Assembly (NCBI GenBank): GCA_007258455.2
Contig: VDFB02000003.1
Coordinates: 36,831,733 to 36,895,732, forward strand
DNA length: 64,000 nucleotides
From: Sequoia sempervirens
Lineage: Eukaryota > Streptophyta > Pinopsida > Cupressales > Cupressaceae
Direction: 5' to 3'
Shown: positions 12,265 to 23,267 of the stretch, one piece after another
Layout: each line of letters begins with the position of its first letter
How positions within the stretch are numbered: position 1 is the stretch's first letter
Position numbers and translations under genes: made by a program
The notes under the pieces: generated by a model
What the model was told of the DNA's origin: nothing
The model's database searches: none
Seen by the model: only the letters and a program-made list of their open reading frames with translations

Positions 12265-13448
12265 CTAGTACAATGTACCCAATTTGCTTCCTTTTGCTAT
12301 CACCATAGCACCTCTCACCATTTTCACACCTGCTTTAGAAAATTGTACATGCACACCCGCATCTATTAGCTTGCTAACAGATAATAAATTTCTTGCTAGT
12401 CCTAGGATATGCAAGACACCATCAAATTGTCTAACTCTACCATTAGTAAAATTCACATGAATACTACCACGACCAACAATATCAAGGAAAGAATCATCAC
12501 CCAAATACACCTTACCACTGTCATAATTTTCATACTTACTAAACCAATTTTTGTTAGGAGTCATGTGGAAAGATGCACCTGAGTCTATCAACCATACATT
12601 ATCACCTGCACGAGTGGCCAAGGCTGCAATAAAGGAATCTCCATCTTCCTTTTCAGACTCAGAATCATAATCTTGCTTCTTCTTCTTCTTTTTCTTCTCT
12701 TCTTTACAGTCCTTTTGGAAGTGTTTGGGTTTGCCACAGTTCCAACATATTACCTTGGACTTACCACGAGATTTTGATCTCCCTTTATTTTTTGACTTAG
12801 AATGGCCACGCTGCTTCTCATCTTTTCCTCGCTCTTTTTTTCTTCCTTGAACACTCAAAGCCTCTTTGGCTTTCAAAGAGACCTTTCTTCTCATCTCTTC
12901 AGAGAGTACAGAACCAACAACATCCTCCATCTTCAAGATGGCAAAAGTGCTCCCAATGGCCATGACAAGGTTGTCCCATGAGTCTGGCAGTGAACACAGC
13001 AAAGTTTGGCACCTTTATTCATCCATCTTAACCCCAACTGAGATCAACTGAGTCACCAGCATATTGAATGTTTCAAGATGCTTATAAATTCATCCACCTT
13101 CTTCCATTCTCAAGGAATACAACTTAATCCTCAAGAAAATCTTATTTACTAGAGATTTGGCTTGGTATATCTCACCCAACTTCTTCAAAATTTCCTTCAA
13201 AGTGGGCTCTTTGTGGACATTTATCAGGATTGAATCTGCAAGACACAGTCTAATGAGACCTTTAGCTTTTCTATCCATTACGTGCCATATTTTGCAACCA
13301 AAGTTGCATCCGTAGGCCTCTAGACATTTACATCCACTGCATCCCATAGATCCTGATCAATCAACAGATCTTCCATTTTTAGCTTCCACATTTGAAAGTT
13401 CATACCAGAAAACTTCTCTACCTCAATCCTCCCAGATATGCTCGCCAT
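12265..13448 (-). pseudogene. Copia gag and protease
   Basis: Gag starts at the ATG at 13446-13448 (MASISGR...). It meets a stop after about 43 codons, resumes at 13347, and again at 13002. A CCHC zinc knuckle (CWNCGKPKHFQKDC) lies near 12745-12705, preceded by a Lys/Arg-rich stretch. The protease active site DSGASFHMT follows near 12590. The distance of the gag start from the 5' LTR (about 130 bases) is normal. Gag forms the particle and protease cleaves the polyprotein. Both are inactivated here. Confidence 0.88.
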
Positions 13449-13563
13449 TCAAAAAATATATCTGCAACAAGATCACAAAGTATCCTCTACACAAGCTCCC
13501 ACTCAAAACCTTGATTAGCTCAAAAAACCCAACAAACCCACAACTGAAACCAAAGGTGATCAA

Positions 13564-13575
13564 GCTTTGATACCA
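13564..13575 (-). other. Copia primer binding site
   Basis: On the minus strand TGGTATCAAAGC lies two bases inside the 5' LTR. It matches the usual initiator-Met tRNA primer site TGGTATCAGAGC with one change. Confidence 0.88.
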
Positions 13576-13577
13576 CT

Positions 13578-14262
13578 TGTAAGGAAATTAGAGTAGCGGA
13601 ACCAATTTTCTATGCCAATCTTGAGGAGAAACACTATGCAAAACTTTAAAACTGATCTAATAGTTACAAAAAATCAAGAAACACATTCATAACATGAAAT
13701 AAACAGTGCAAACATAAAAACACTAGATATACGTGGGGAAAACCCTTTCAGGTGAAAAACCCCACACTCCAAAGCCTGCTCAATGTATTCCAAATCCAAA
13801 ACCAAGATTACATACACTTGCAGAGTAAGTCTTTTACAAGAGTATCACTAGTAAACATCTCTGGAAGAATTCTGGCAACATTCCAGCAGCATAACAATGC
13901 TTGCAAACTCTCACACAAACTACTTCTCAAGCCTCCAATTTATAGACTTCTGGCAATACAAGAAACCACCAGCAGTTTACAAAACCATGTGCTTGGCTTC
14001 TCTTACCAAGATTCCATTCTAAAATAAGCTCTCACGTCCAAAATGAAATCCCCTATTTTTGACCCTTACAGATGTCATAAAAACTGTCATAGAATCTCTA
14101 AATATAGTCCTTCCATGATATACTATCACATGGGCATCTTATGACAACTAATAAACCAATTTTTAATGCACCAACAGTGTGGAACAACTGTAGGAAAAAA
14201 TTAAATAAAAATAACTATTACAGGAAATATGCAGCAAGGTTGAGACATCTCATTTCCCAACA
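13578..14262 (-). repeat. Copia 5' LTR
   Basis: This LTR is 685 bases long with the same TG...CA termini as the partner copy at 8654-9339. It is the promoter-bearing LTR in element orientation. Confidence 0.92.
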
Positions 14263-15157
14263 TGACGATCGTTCTCATGGGTCAAGCAGGCAACCACTTT
14301 ATTTTCCAAAACGAGTGGAATATGTTTGTGAGCACCCAAGCTCCAACCGCTCTACACATTTTTGGGGCGAGGATCATTTTGGTCATGGAGGAAGAACTTC
14401 ACAAGTGGTTGAGAGGGGCTGTCATGACCTTCCTCAAGCTTGAATCGTTATAGTCATTCATGGGCAGAATGGAGTCTGTCGTTCAAAAACATTTCGTTGA
14501 TCGCTGGGAGGGAAAGGAGAGCGTTAGGGTGATGTCGTTGATGAAAAATCTCACTTTCAACATTGCGTGTGATCTCCTCTTCAGTTGGAAAGACGATGAA
14601 GAGATAGATTTGTCAAGCGCAGGGAGTTTGAGACATTGTTGAATGGAGCGTGGTGTCTTCCCTTATATTTCCCAGGAACCACCTTTCGTAAGGCGTTGAA
14701 TGCTCGTAATTTCTTATGCAAGCTGTTGGTAGGCTTCATGGAATGGAGGAGGATAGAAATTGTACAAGGCCATGCTTTCCCAGAGCAAGACTTGTTGTCT
14801 TGCTTGTTGTGTATGAGGGATGAAAATGGGTGCCCGCCCACTGAGGAGGAGATCACTGATAACTTCATCTCTATCTTGATTGCCAGTCATGACACCACTT
14901 CTACTCTTCTCACGCATCTTGTAAAGGAGTTGGCACTCCACTCAGAGGTCTACAACAATGTTCTCCAAGGTATTTCTTTCTCTAAACCTTGTGCTTTCTC
15001 CTAAGATTTATAATTTGTGTTTTAATCAGTGATTTTCTACGTATTCTCGAGATTTGGTGGTTTAGGGTTTTTTGTTCGGCGTTTGTGTGGGGATAGTTTA
15101 GGAGTTTTCATATTTACCTTTGATTTCAAGTTTATTTTTAAAGGGTAAATTAAGGAT

Positions 15158-15387
15158 ATATATATATATATTGATACAACAGGGGTGTCACCACAATCCA
15201 ATTCAGCGGTCCAATAGCAGCCTATATCTTGGGTACTTGGGGTGACCTAAAGCGAGACTAGTCTCCTACGGGTGAGATCGCCCACCTGCAAGAAGTTCCA
15301 CCTCTTGAACCTAGGAGTAGATTCGAACCCAAGTCCAGTGGGGAGAAAACCCACTGCCCAAGCCAACTCTACTACCATGTGGGCTAT
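15158..15387 (-). mobile_element. tRNA-derived SINE
   Basis: This insert of about 230 bases is much richer in G+C than its surroundings. On the minus strand it has an A-box-like TGGTAGTAGAGTTGG (15363-15377) and a B-box GGGTTCGAATC (15320-15330) about 35 bases apart, as in tRNA-type pol III promoters. Its 3' end (left side here) runs into (TA)n. The flanks are imperfect direct repeats, AATTAAGGAT (15148-15157) and AATTAAGTAT (15388-15397). In copy A the same place (about 6095-6110) reads AAATTAAGGTTATTAATATAGC with no insert, so the empty site is visible in this window. It is not a tRNA gene: no full cloverleaf can be drawn. Confidence 0.8.
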
Positions 15388-18374
15388 AATTAAGTATATT
15401 AATATAGCCTTTGACGAGGAATATAATTTATTAATGGGGAGAAAAAGAATTTATATATGACAAGAAGAGAACAAAGAAACAATAACCTTAACGGTCTTAG
15501 AAATGGAATTGGATATTTATGCAACTAGTTTGGATTTATATTTAGAAGAAACAAGTCTTATATAGGGGTCACGAGATTTGGGTTTCAAAGGTTTCCAACT
15601 ATAGTGGATAGATTTTATCATTGACATACAATTTTTTTTGAAGACAGGTGCCATTCAAACTTAGGGCCTCAACAAAATACCTAGATAAGTTAGACTTTGA
15701 ATGGATATATTCATGCCTCATTTTGTCGTAAAAGAAGTCTTTGAACAAAACTAATGTGGTAGAAAATGAAGGGGCCCAACCTATATGAAGCAAAGGAAAG
15801 TTTACAAATCTTGCTCAAGGGGTGTAAAATAGGATGGTAAAAATTAGTATCTTGAACTCTTTCATCCTACCCTATGCTAAGGACCATCAAGAGAAGGTTC
15901 TAGTAGGAAATCTTTGGAACCTTATTCCCTCCAAGGTAGATTTTTTAAAATAGGTTTCTAAAAATTGGGAAGATGCCTTAAATATTTTTATTCTTACAAA
16001 GGACAATGGGTTCTTTGTAGTCATTTTTTCAAGTCAAATAGAAAGGGACAATATTTTGAAGCAAAAATAATGATTTTTAAATGTTTATTGGATATAATTT
16101 TAACCTTGGAAACTCAACTTTGAGTCTGTTCAAACAAAAGTAACCTTTATTCCTATATGGATTGAACTTAGAAGCCTCCCTCCATAATACAAAGACCTTA
16201 AGCTCTTTTCAATTCCATGAACTTACATCTTTTTGAGGGTCTAAAAAATCTTTTTCATTTATGTGTTCTATAGGATGTTATGAATGTTGTCCAAAAAAAT
16301 TTCTTCATCTTCATCTTTTGGTAAGTGGGTTCAAATAATTTTTTTGAAGGCCAAGATCCTCTTTGTTCTGCTTGCCACTAATATGATCATTTGTCAAGTC
16401 AATGAAAATCTAAGGTGCCCCCTCTAAATCAAATTTATGAGGTCTATAATGATTCAAAATCCCAAATAGATATCCCTCAAAGTCCTCAAAATGTGTTAGA
16501 GAATCATCTTCATGTTCCTCAAGTGAATGATCTTGAGTTGTTTCCTCCTTACTACCTTGTTATTGGGTTGGAAGTTGATTCTTTTTTCCCTCCAAAAAAG
16601 ATATTAATGAGGAATGATTTTGTCAAGCTAGGGCTTTTGAAATTTCCAAGGATATCCATTCTCCTTCTTCTCCCATTAAGCCTATATATGATCCTTTTTC
16701 TTTGAAATTGGAAGTTGATGAGGAAAAGTTGAATATTTTTGTTAATGAATCTATTCTTGTAGTAGGTTATGATTTAATCAAGAAAATTATAGATTAAGTG
16801 CTCAAATAGAATATTCCTTTTATGTTTAATGAGAGATTACCTATTTCTCAAACAAATTTAGTAGAAAATGAGGATCTTACTACCCCCTACTCCTTCAAAA
16901 AAAAGGTAGAAAATCAAAGAAGAAAAAAATACAAGAGGATATTGTAGTAGGAATTCAATCCACTCAAGTGATAAGGTTCTATCAATGAGGAGAACCTATC
17001 ACTCTCCTTGAAAGAAATGGGGATCCTTTTATAGAATGTTAGGGGCTTAAATTCCCCTAACATAAGATGCTTAATAAATCATCAAATTGACTCAAATTCT
17101 TTATATATCATCTCACTTCAACAAAAAAATCTCTCCAAAAAAATTCTTAGATGTTTTCAACAATGGGTTCAAATGGAAGCATGCTTTGGTGGAAGCTTCT
17201 AGTTCTTAGGGTGGTCTAGCCACCCTGTGGAACCAAAATTTTGTCGATGTATTGATTTGGTTGTCTCAAGGGGTAACTATATGCTTTTGAAGGCTTGTTT
17301 ATTACAATTTTATTTTTGTTTCAAGTTGTTCAATATTCATGGTTTGATAGGTACTATGTAAATAAATCATCTTTGGAACTCTCTTTCCACTACCATTCAC
17401 TTATTAAAAGATGATCATGTGTCATCTTGGGAGCTTGTTTTAATTCCATTTCAAATATTAAGGAAAAAAGAGGTGGAGTTATCCCTCCAATTTAATCTAT
17501 GGAGAACTTTAATGTTTTCATCAATGAAAACCAAGTGGCTGACTATCATCCCAATAATGGGATTTTCACTTAGTCAAATAGGAGAAAATATTTTCACCTA
17601 ATTGTAGAAATACTATATTTTATTATTAGCTTCTAATTGGCTATTGGATTCCACAAAATATAGTTCTTTAATAATCTCTTTATTAGGATTTTATCATTTC
17701 TCTATTGCCCTGGATATCCTTGAATATGGTGTAAATCGTTACAAATCCCCTTTCAGATTTGAAGATGTGTGTTTTAGAGATCCCAATTTTGTTCCTCTCC
17801 TCCACTAAAATGGTGGTTGTTAGCTTCATTCTTTTAAGGATTCAAAATTTTCTAGTTATGCAAGAAGCTAAATGCTTGAAATTTAAAATAAGTAAAATTC
17901 TACTCATTTCAAAATTATTTTTGAAGAGAAATTCAAAGTGGAACAGAAAATGAAATCTTTTAAAAAAAATCAATAGCCAAGGGAATGAAGAAGGATTCCT
18001 TCAAATCTAAGAAGATGTTGAAGAAAGCATTGGAAGAAATCCTTGTTAGAGAAGAAATTTATTGGATTAAAAAATAGAAAGACCTTTTGTTAAAGAATGA
18101 AGACATAAATATAAAAAAGTTCATTTTATCTACAAAATTTAGAAGATAGGTTAATTTGGTTGGTCCAATAAAATATTTAACCCACTTACCTCTAAGAATT
18201 TTTAAATATATTTGATTGGAAGCTATTTATTTTCTTCAATATCTTCTTTATAAGTCTACTCAAGATGAAGTAGACCTTGATGAGGGATATCACATTTGAG
18301 ATAACATCTCATCTTTGGTCACCCTAGATTAAAATAATATGCTTCTTTTTTAATCCTCCTCAAAAGAATTTTGA

Positions 18375-19114
18375 ATGGTAGTCTTCTCTCTCTCTCTTGA
18401 TAAACCTCTAGGTCCTAATGGAATGAATACATTATTTTCCAAAAATGTTAGGATTTTTATTGGTAGAGACCTTTGGTTGGCCTTGGAAGAAGCAAGAAGA
18501 AATAAAAATATATTGAAGGAGATAAAGAAAAAATTCATTTCTTTGATCCCTAAGTCACAACATCTAGAGTTATTTGAATATTTTAGACCAATCTCACTAA
18601 GAAACACTATTTACAATATTTTTCCAAATCAATGACTCTTAGACTCAAATAAATTATTCCTCCTATTGTCTTGGATGAGCATAATGGTTTTTTTATAAGG
18701 GGATAGAAAATGGTTTCTTAATAGTTCTTGAAACTCTTCACTTTATTCACTCTAATAAGATTCCTACAATGATGTTAAAAATGATATGATGAAGTCATGT
18801 AATAGAGTGGATTGGAGTTTTCTAAGATCATGAATTTATTTTCTTTTCTTAGTGGTACAAATTGATTTTTTATTGCATAGCAGGAGTTAGTTTTTTAATT
18901 TCTAAAGTTCTAAGTAGATCTATCTTTGAGGAAAATAAAAATAGGATTTGGGAAAGTATCACTATTCCTCGCCTCCCTTTTCTATACTCATACTATTTTT
19001 GTGGATGATACTCTTCATTTTGGTCAATCTTATTTCTCTGAAGCCAAAACATTTGATCAAGAAAATCCAAGAAGATTATTGCATGATTTTAGGGTAGAGG
19101 TTCAACCCAAGTAA
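18375..19114 (+). pseudogene. LINE reverse transcriptase core, copy 2
   Basis: Residues LDKPLGPNGMN, ALEEARRNKNILKEIKKKF, SLIPKSQ and YFRPISLRNTIYNIF follow the order of plant L1 RT blocks. VDDT near 19000 is the catalytic block, with the usual F/Y position changed. A one-base deletion next to the block that reads DMMKS..NRVDW (about 18780) is shared with copy 1 at about 1570. The enzyme copies LINE RNA at the nick in target-primed reverse transcription. This copy cannot work. Confidence 0.8.
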
Positions 19115-19285
19115 ATATATGGTTTTTTTCTTTAACATCCCCAATTTTTCAAGGGGGAATTATAAGTTTGTTGAAATTTAGTAAGGACGGTATCCGCTCT
19201 TAATTCTTAGGTATTCCCGTATTTTCAAGGGTTGTAAAAAATAAATTTTAGAAAAAAATTACACAAATTATCTAAAAATATATCC

Positions 19286-19621
19286 TTGTGGAAAGGAGAT
19301 TGGCCAACCTTGGTAGACAGATTAACCATGATCAAGGAAGTTCTAGCAACTATTCCCATCTACATGATATCAATTTTAATATTTTTGAAAAGGATAACAA
19401 ATGATCTAAAAATAATAATTAGAAATTTTTTGTGGAATAGAAATCTTGGTGAAGAGAAAAAGAAATGTATACCCCTTATCTCTTGGGATAAAATATACAA
19501 ACCTTATGATGAAGGTGGTGCTGTTGTTCATAACTTTAAATCTCAAAATCTAGCTTTGAGTGCAAAAATAACACGGCTTATGTATGTTAAGCTCCAAAAT
19601 AAATGGTGTAAGATATTGTAA
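19286..19621 (+). pseudogene. LINE RT C-terminal region, copy 2
   Basis: An open stretch of 111 codons with TMIKEVLATIPIYM and a KKCIPLISWDKIYKPYDEGG region matches the conserved area after the plant L1 RT domain. The equivalent part of copy 1 (2074-2295) carries extra substitutions and a stop. Confidence 0.75.
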
Positions 19622-20592
19622 GAGAACTATTTGGGTTCCTCAGTCCTAGAAATAATTTTTACTAAGACTAACCCTCCCATTGGTTAAGAAATGTGGAACT
19701 TCATTATGGATAGTAGATAAGTAATTCTCCCACACTTATCCTTGGTAATTCATAATGGTGAAAAAAAATTCTAAGAGGATTCTAGGAATGGCTTCCCCCC
19801 ATTCTAATTGTCAGGAGATCTTTGGAGGAGCAAGGTTAGGTCTACATTGAAATTTAAGGTGAAGGGATCAATAATGTTAGATAAACTTCTACATTCCTCA
19901 AGACCAACATAATATCCTTCATAGTATTTTAAAAAAAAATGAAAAAATATTTTCTTAAAATCAAGATGACCTAATCTAGGCTCCTTCAAAAATTGGGTTA
20001 CTGTATAGTAATCTAAGGGTATCATGTAATCACTCATTCTTAGGTTAATGAAAGTTAGCCTTTTAGTCTTTTTTTGGGGGCAAATTGTCCCCCTAAAGCA
20101 ATGATTTTGCTTGGTTAGCCCTCAATAATAAGATTCTTACAAGTTCTCAAACAGAAAATTCAAGAATTTATCCTTGCTTAAATAATTGTGTGATGTGTGG
20201 ACTCCATCCTAAATATGTTGATCACATACTCTTATCCTACTAGTTTTATTCCAACTATTGGTCTTGGCTTTGTTGCAAGCTAAGGTGGTAGGCCCCTCTT
20301 TGAGATTCTCTCTTCAAGATCTTTACTAGTTAGCCTTCTTTGTATGTTAATTATTATTTCAAAAACATATGGTAGTGCTCTCCATTTATCCTAATTTGGA
20401 ACTTGTGGTTAGAAAGAAATGGAAGGATTTTTAGAAGGAGACCATCCTCTTTACATTAGGTTATAGAGATAATTGAAAGTTCTATTTCTAAAATTCTCTG
20501 CTATAAAGCCCTTGCAGTAAACCTTTTTAAGGTAGTTTTTCTTTGTGGATATTTGGATCTAAAAAAATTGATAGACCATAAAATGCCTAATA

Positions 20593-21070
20593 TTGGGGAC
20601 TCTGAAAGGAAATTTCATCATAGATAAAAGAAAGATGAATTTGACCCCACTTCTAATGAGATTCAAGGAAACTAAATTTGATGGTACTTCTCATGGGAAC
20701 CCATGGTTATCAAGTGTGGGTTATGTGATCAGAGATTTGAAAGGTTGTGTTTTGTGCGCCTCTCCTATCAAACTTGAGGAGGGTTTGAATAATGAGGTTG
20801 AAGCTCAAACACTTAATTTTTTCCTTCATTTGATGATTTTAAACAAGATGCAAAACCTTATAATTGAAAGGGATTCAATGATCCTAATAATTATTCTAAA
20901 GAGGAAAAAAACTTACAATAAGAAATTGAAAAATATTCCTTAAGAATTTTGAGACTCTATAATTTTTGTTACATAGAATACCAATATAGAATACCAATAT
21001 TGTTATAGAGAAGGGAATAGAGTGGGTAAAATTCTTGGCAAACCTAGCAACTAATCAAGAATTTGATATA
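20593..21070 (+). pseudogene. LINE-borne RNase H domain, copy 2
   Basis: An open frame to 20943 contains FDGTSHGNPW, GYVIRD and NEVEAQTLNFF, the first two acidic blocks of plant-type RNase H found at the end of many plant L1 elements. The last block appears in another frame (ANLATNQE, about 21040). This domain removes RNA from RNA-DNA hybrids. The broken frame and missing third acidic block make it a relic. Copy 1 lost this part. Confidence 0.7.
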
Positions 21071-21130
21071 AATATCTTTGTGAGTGACATCTTCCTCCTT
21101 TCTTGGAAATCATTTCTCATGATTGAAAAT

Positions 21131-22918
21131 AATTCTGATTGGTCGGTCCTTGTGCGAGTAGTTTGTTTTTTTTGAGGTATGGTGCCTGCGAAAGATTTTA
21201 TTCCCTTTTGTTCATGCTAACTTTTCTTTCTTGCATACGGCATGTGAGAGCTCAGATGAGAAGTACTATTTCATTCATTATCTTATTGTTTCCTATCCGC
21301 ATCAGCCATGAAATATCTCCTTTTAAGTGCGGTTCATGCCCCCTTCATTTCTGCTTCTATTTTTCTGGTTTAGTTTTTTAATCTCTTTCCCTCCTTGTTA
21401 CTATTCTTGTGGTTGTTCATGGAATTGGTGGAGTAGAACTTTTGAGTGTTTCTCTCAATTCAGAAATGGGAATTGCCAATGATTGGGATCCGAGAAGAAC
21501 ATTTTCTCGACACAATCTTCAAGCCAGACGATGAGGTGGTGAAATATGCCATTAGAAAAGTGATGGGTGAAACTCTTCTATGCTCTTTGTCTAGAATAAT
21601 GTTGATCTTTCTATCAAACATGGTTTTAGGAAAATTCACCACCAACAATTTACTGATGGAAAATTCACCGTCAATAATTTACTGTGGGAAAATTCACCGC
21701 CACCAGCAATTCACTGTCATGGCAATTCACCATCATGGAAAATTAACTACCAAAATTCATGCAATTAATTTTTCACACAGTAAATTATCATGACAGAGAA
21801 TTTTTCCACGGTGAATTGTTGACAGTGAATTTTCCATCGGTACTCAGTTCTCCTCTGCTGCTTGACTTTTAGATATGTTAAAAGATATCTTCATTTGAAA
21901 GATCTAGGTTCCTTTCTAGAGTGTAAAATTATGAGTGGGATGGTGGCTCATCTTTGGTGGGTGGCTTATTTTGTCTGGGTAACCTGAAGTTTAACCCAAC
22001 GATGAATTGTGTGTTCAATTCTTTCAATTGTGGCTTGAAAATCAATTCTGTGTGTTTCTGCTAATTCCCTGGACTCCCATGTGGACTCTTGGGTGATGCC
22101 TTTGTCTTGAGGGGCAAGAGATTTGTACGTTCCCTTCCCTTTATAATAAACCTTGCTCTCCCGACTGTAGATTTGGGTGGTGATCAGGACAGAGCTTCGG
22201 GATCTAAAGAATATGTCGATGTCGTTGTGATCGACTAATTTGTGGCTCTCTGTCCTATGGGTTGGGACTTATTTTTGGGTGTGTATTCATTGCATTGTCA
22301 TTATTTCTCTATAGTCCATTTTTGTCTCTCTAGACTGTCTCTCCTTTGTGGGAGCATTTTCTATAATTTGTGTAACTATGTTTAATGTTTAAATAAATTT
22401 TAGGTGTTCTTCGCTTTTATGTGAAGATATAATTTTTATTTTTTTTTCTAAATTTTGCACATAGATTCAACCCAAACACCATCATCACTATGAGATAGTT
22501 TAGTTTTCTGATGAGTTTTTCTATATCCATCCATTGGAGGCATACACATCAATCTCTTCATGCCATTAAAAAGCTAGTAAAAGAGACTTATTCCCTTGGT
22601 TTAAATTTTGCTAAGTTTTCTTAGATCACTACAAGATCATCTTTCAGCTAAAAGAGCTCACACTTAAGTGTGTGGTAAAGGTATAGGCTACTTTTTTTCG
22701 AGTTAGAGATTAATTGATTTGAATGAATAATTTGAAACACATCTTTAAAATTAGTAGGTATTCAAATGTATATATTTAATTTGAATAATAGATTATTTCT
22801 TCTAGTTTTAAATATTTTGATATCAATAAATTGTAAATCACGATTTTTATTTTAATGGTAGAATTATTAATGCTTTGATTTAATTATATTCTAACTTTAG
22901 TGTTATCATATTTGGCAG
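21131..22918. other. P450 intron 1, non-coding remainder
   Basis: I see no gene. The stretch contains an interrupted palindrome (21655-21840) and ordinary A+T-rich sequence to the acceptor TTTGGCAG at 22918. Part of it may be the 3' untranslated tail of LINE copy 2. Confidence 0.4.
21655..21840. repeat. Interrupted inverted repeat with AATTCACC motifs
   Basis: GATGGAAAATTCACCGTCAA (from 21655) is mirrored by the reverse complement of 21801-21840. The spacer of about 110 bases holds further copies of AATTCACC in both orientations. It may be the core of a small foldback element, but no target duplication is evident. Confidence 0.6.
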
Positions 22919-23106
22919 AGCAAAAAAAAATTCTTTTAGGGAAAGAACCAAGTGAACCTCTTACATGGGAAGACATTAACAAAATGAAATATTCTTGGAT
23001 GGTTGCCCAAGAAACATTACGTTTAGTACCTCCAATTTTTGGTAGTTTCAAAAAAGCAACAAAAGTTGTTGAATATGAAGGTTATGTAATTCCTAAAGGA
23101 TGGCAG
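22919..23106 (+). CDS. Cytochrome P450, exon 2
   Basis: This exon has 188 bases between acceptor TTTGGCAG and donor CAG|GTATAT. With one base carried from exon 1 it gives 63 codons and leaves phase 0. It encodes EQKKILLG..., then MKYSWMVAQETLRLVPP with the K-helix ExxR motif (ETLR), then the YVIPKGW region before the beta sheet. This is the expected segment between the I-helix of exon 1 and the haem loop of exon 3. The codons are markedly richer in A+T than those of exon 1, so it may have come from a different paralogue. Confidence 0.85.
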
Positions 23107-23267
23107 GTATATCTTTATTTTTAAATTTTATTAGCATATATAGTGAAATAAAAGAAAAGTAATGGAATAAAAAATTATATATTTATTCTTTGAATCAAAC
23201 AACATAAAAATAAGGCATAATACAAATTAATATTTTTCTTATAATATATAATTTGTTTGATGAGCAG

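Larger units (their letters stand above)
8654..14262 (-). mobile_element. Ty1/copia LTR retrotransposon, complete but decayed
   Basis: The element is 5609 bases long and inserted in P450 copy B. It has LTRs of 686 (8654-9339) and 685 bases (13578-14262), a tRNA-iMet-type primer site, a polypurine tract, and gag-pol in the copia order: gag, protease, integrase, RT, RNase H. By eye the LTRs differ at several percent of positions, so insertion is not recent. The flanks read CGATG on the left (8649-8653) and TGACG on the right (14263-14267). Both are one transition away from CGACG, which is what intact copy A has at this place, so a 5-bp target duplication is likely. Confidence 0.95.
8378..14969 (+). 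pseudogene. P450 pseudogene, exon 1 copy B, split by copia
   Basis: The exon is clearly homologous to 4939-5917 but is dead. Its first ATG has become TTG (8375), leaving the second at 8378. A 5.6-kb copia element follows codon position about 92. After the insertion the reading frame shows a TAG where copy A has CAG (about 14450). Two extra bases shift the frame near 14610, where copy A encodes the DSLGREFG region. The I-helix motif reads ASHDTTS instead of AGHDTTS. The exon end and donor (CCAAG|GTATTT at 14969/14970) are still intact. No exons 2 or 3 follow before the LINE remnant, so this copy is a partial duplicate lying inside the inferred intron of copy A. Confidence 0.9.
6935..15157 (+). 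repeat. P450 segmental duplication, unit B (interrupted)
   Basis: This is the second copy of unit A: upstream region (6935-8374), exon 1 (8378-8653 and 14263-14969), and the first part of intron 1 (14970-15157). A copia element (8654-14262) and a SINE (after 15157) entered this copy only. Near 7860-8110 a short phrase about 'CAATAATTTC...TTTTCCTCC' is reiterated three or four times, absent from unit A, so the promoter has also been rearranged. Confidence 0.8.
15830..21130 (+). mobile_element. LINE (L1-type) remnant, copy 2
   Basis: This is the fuller of two LINE copies. The order is: ORF1 with a DUF4283-like region (about 15850-16250) and a short CxxC zinc-knuckle remnant (16360-16400); an AP-type endonuclease region (about 17025-17640, with NVRGLN at its start and an NNGxF-type motif near the end); RT (18375-19110, with a DKPLGPNGMN entry motif and a VDDT active site near 19000); the RT C-terminal part (19286-19621, IPIYMIS, LISWDKI); and an RNase H domain (20590-21070, FDGTSHGNP). 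Stops and frameshifts occur throughout. The boundaries are approximate because no poly(A) tail or target duplication is clear. Confidence 0.8.

Noticed and set aside
15320..15380. Possible tRNA gene on the minus strand
   Set aside because: A- and B-box-like sequences are present, but no acceptor stem or full cloverleaf can be drawn. The flanks are direct repeats and the sister copy lacks the insert, so it is a SINE.
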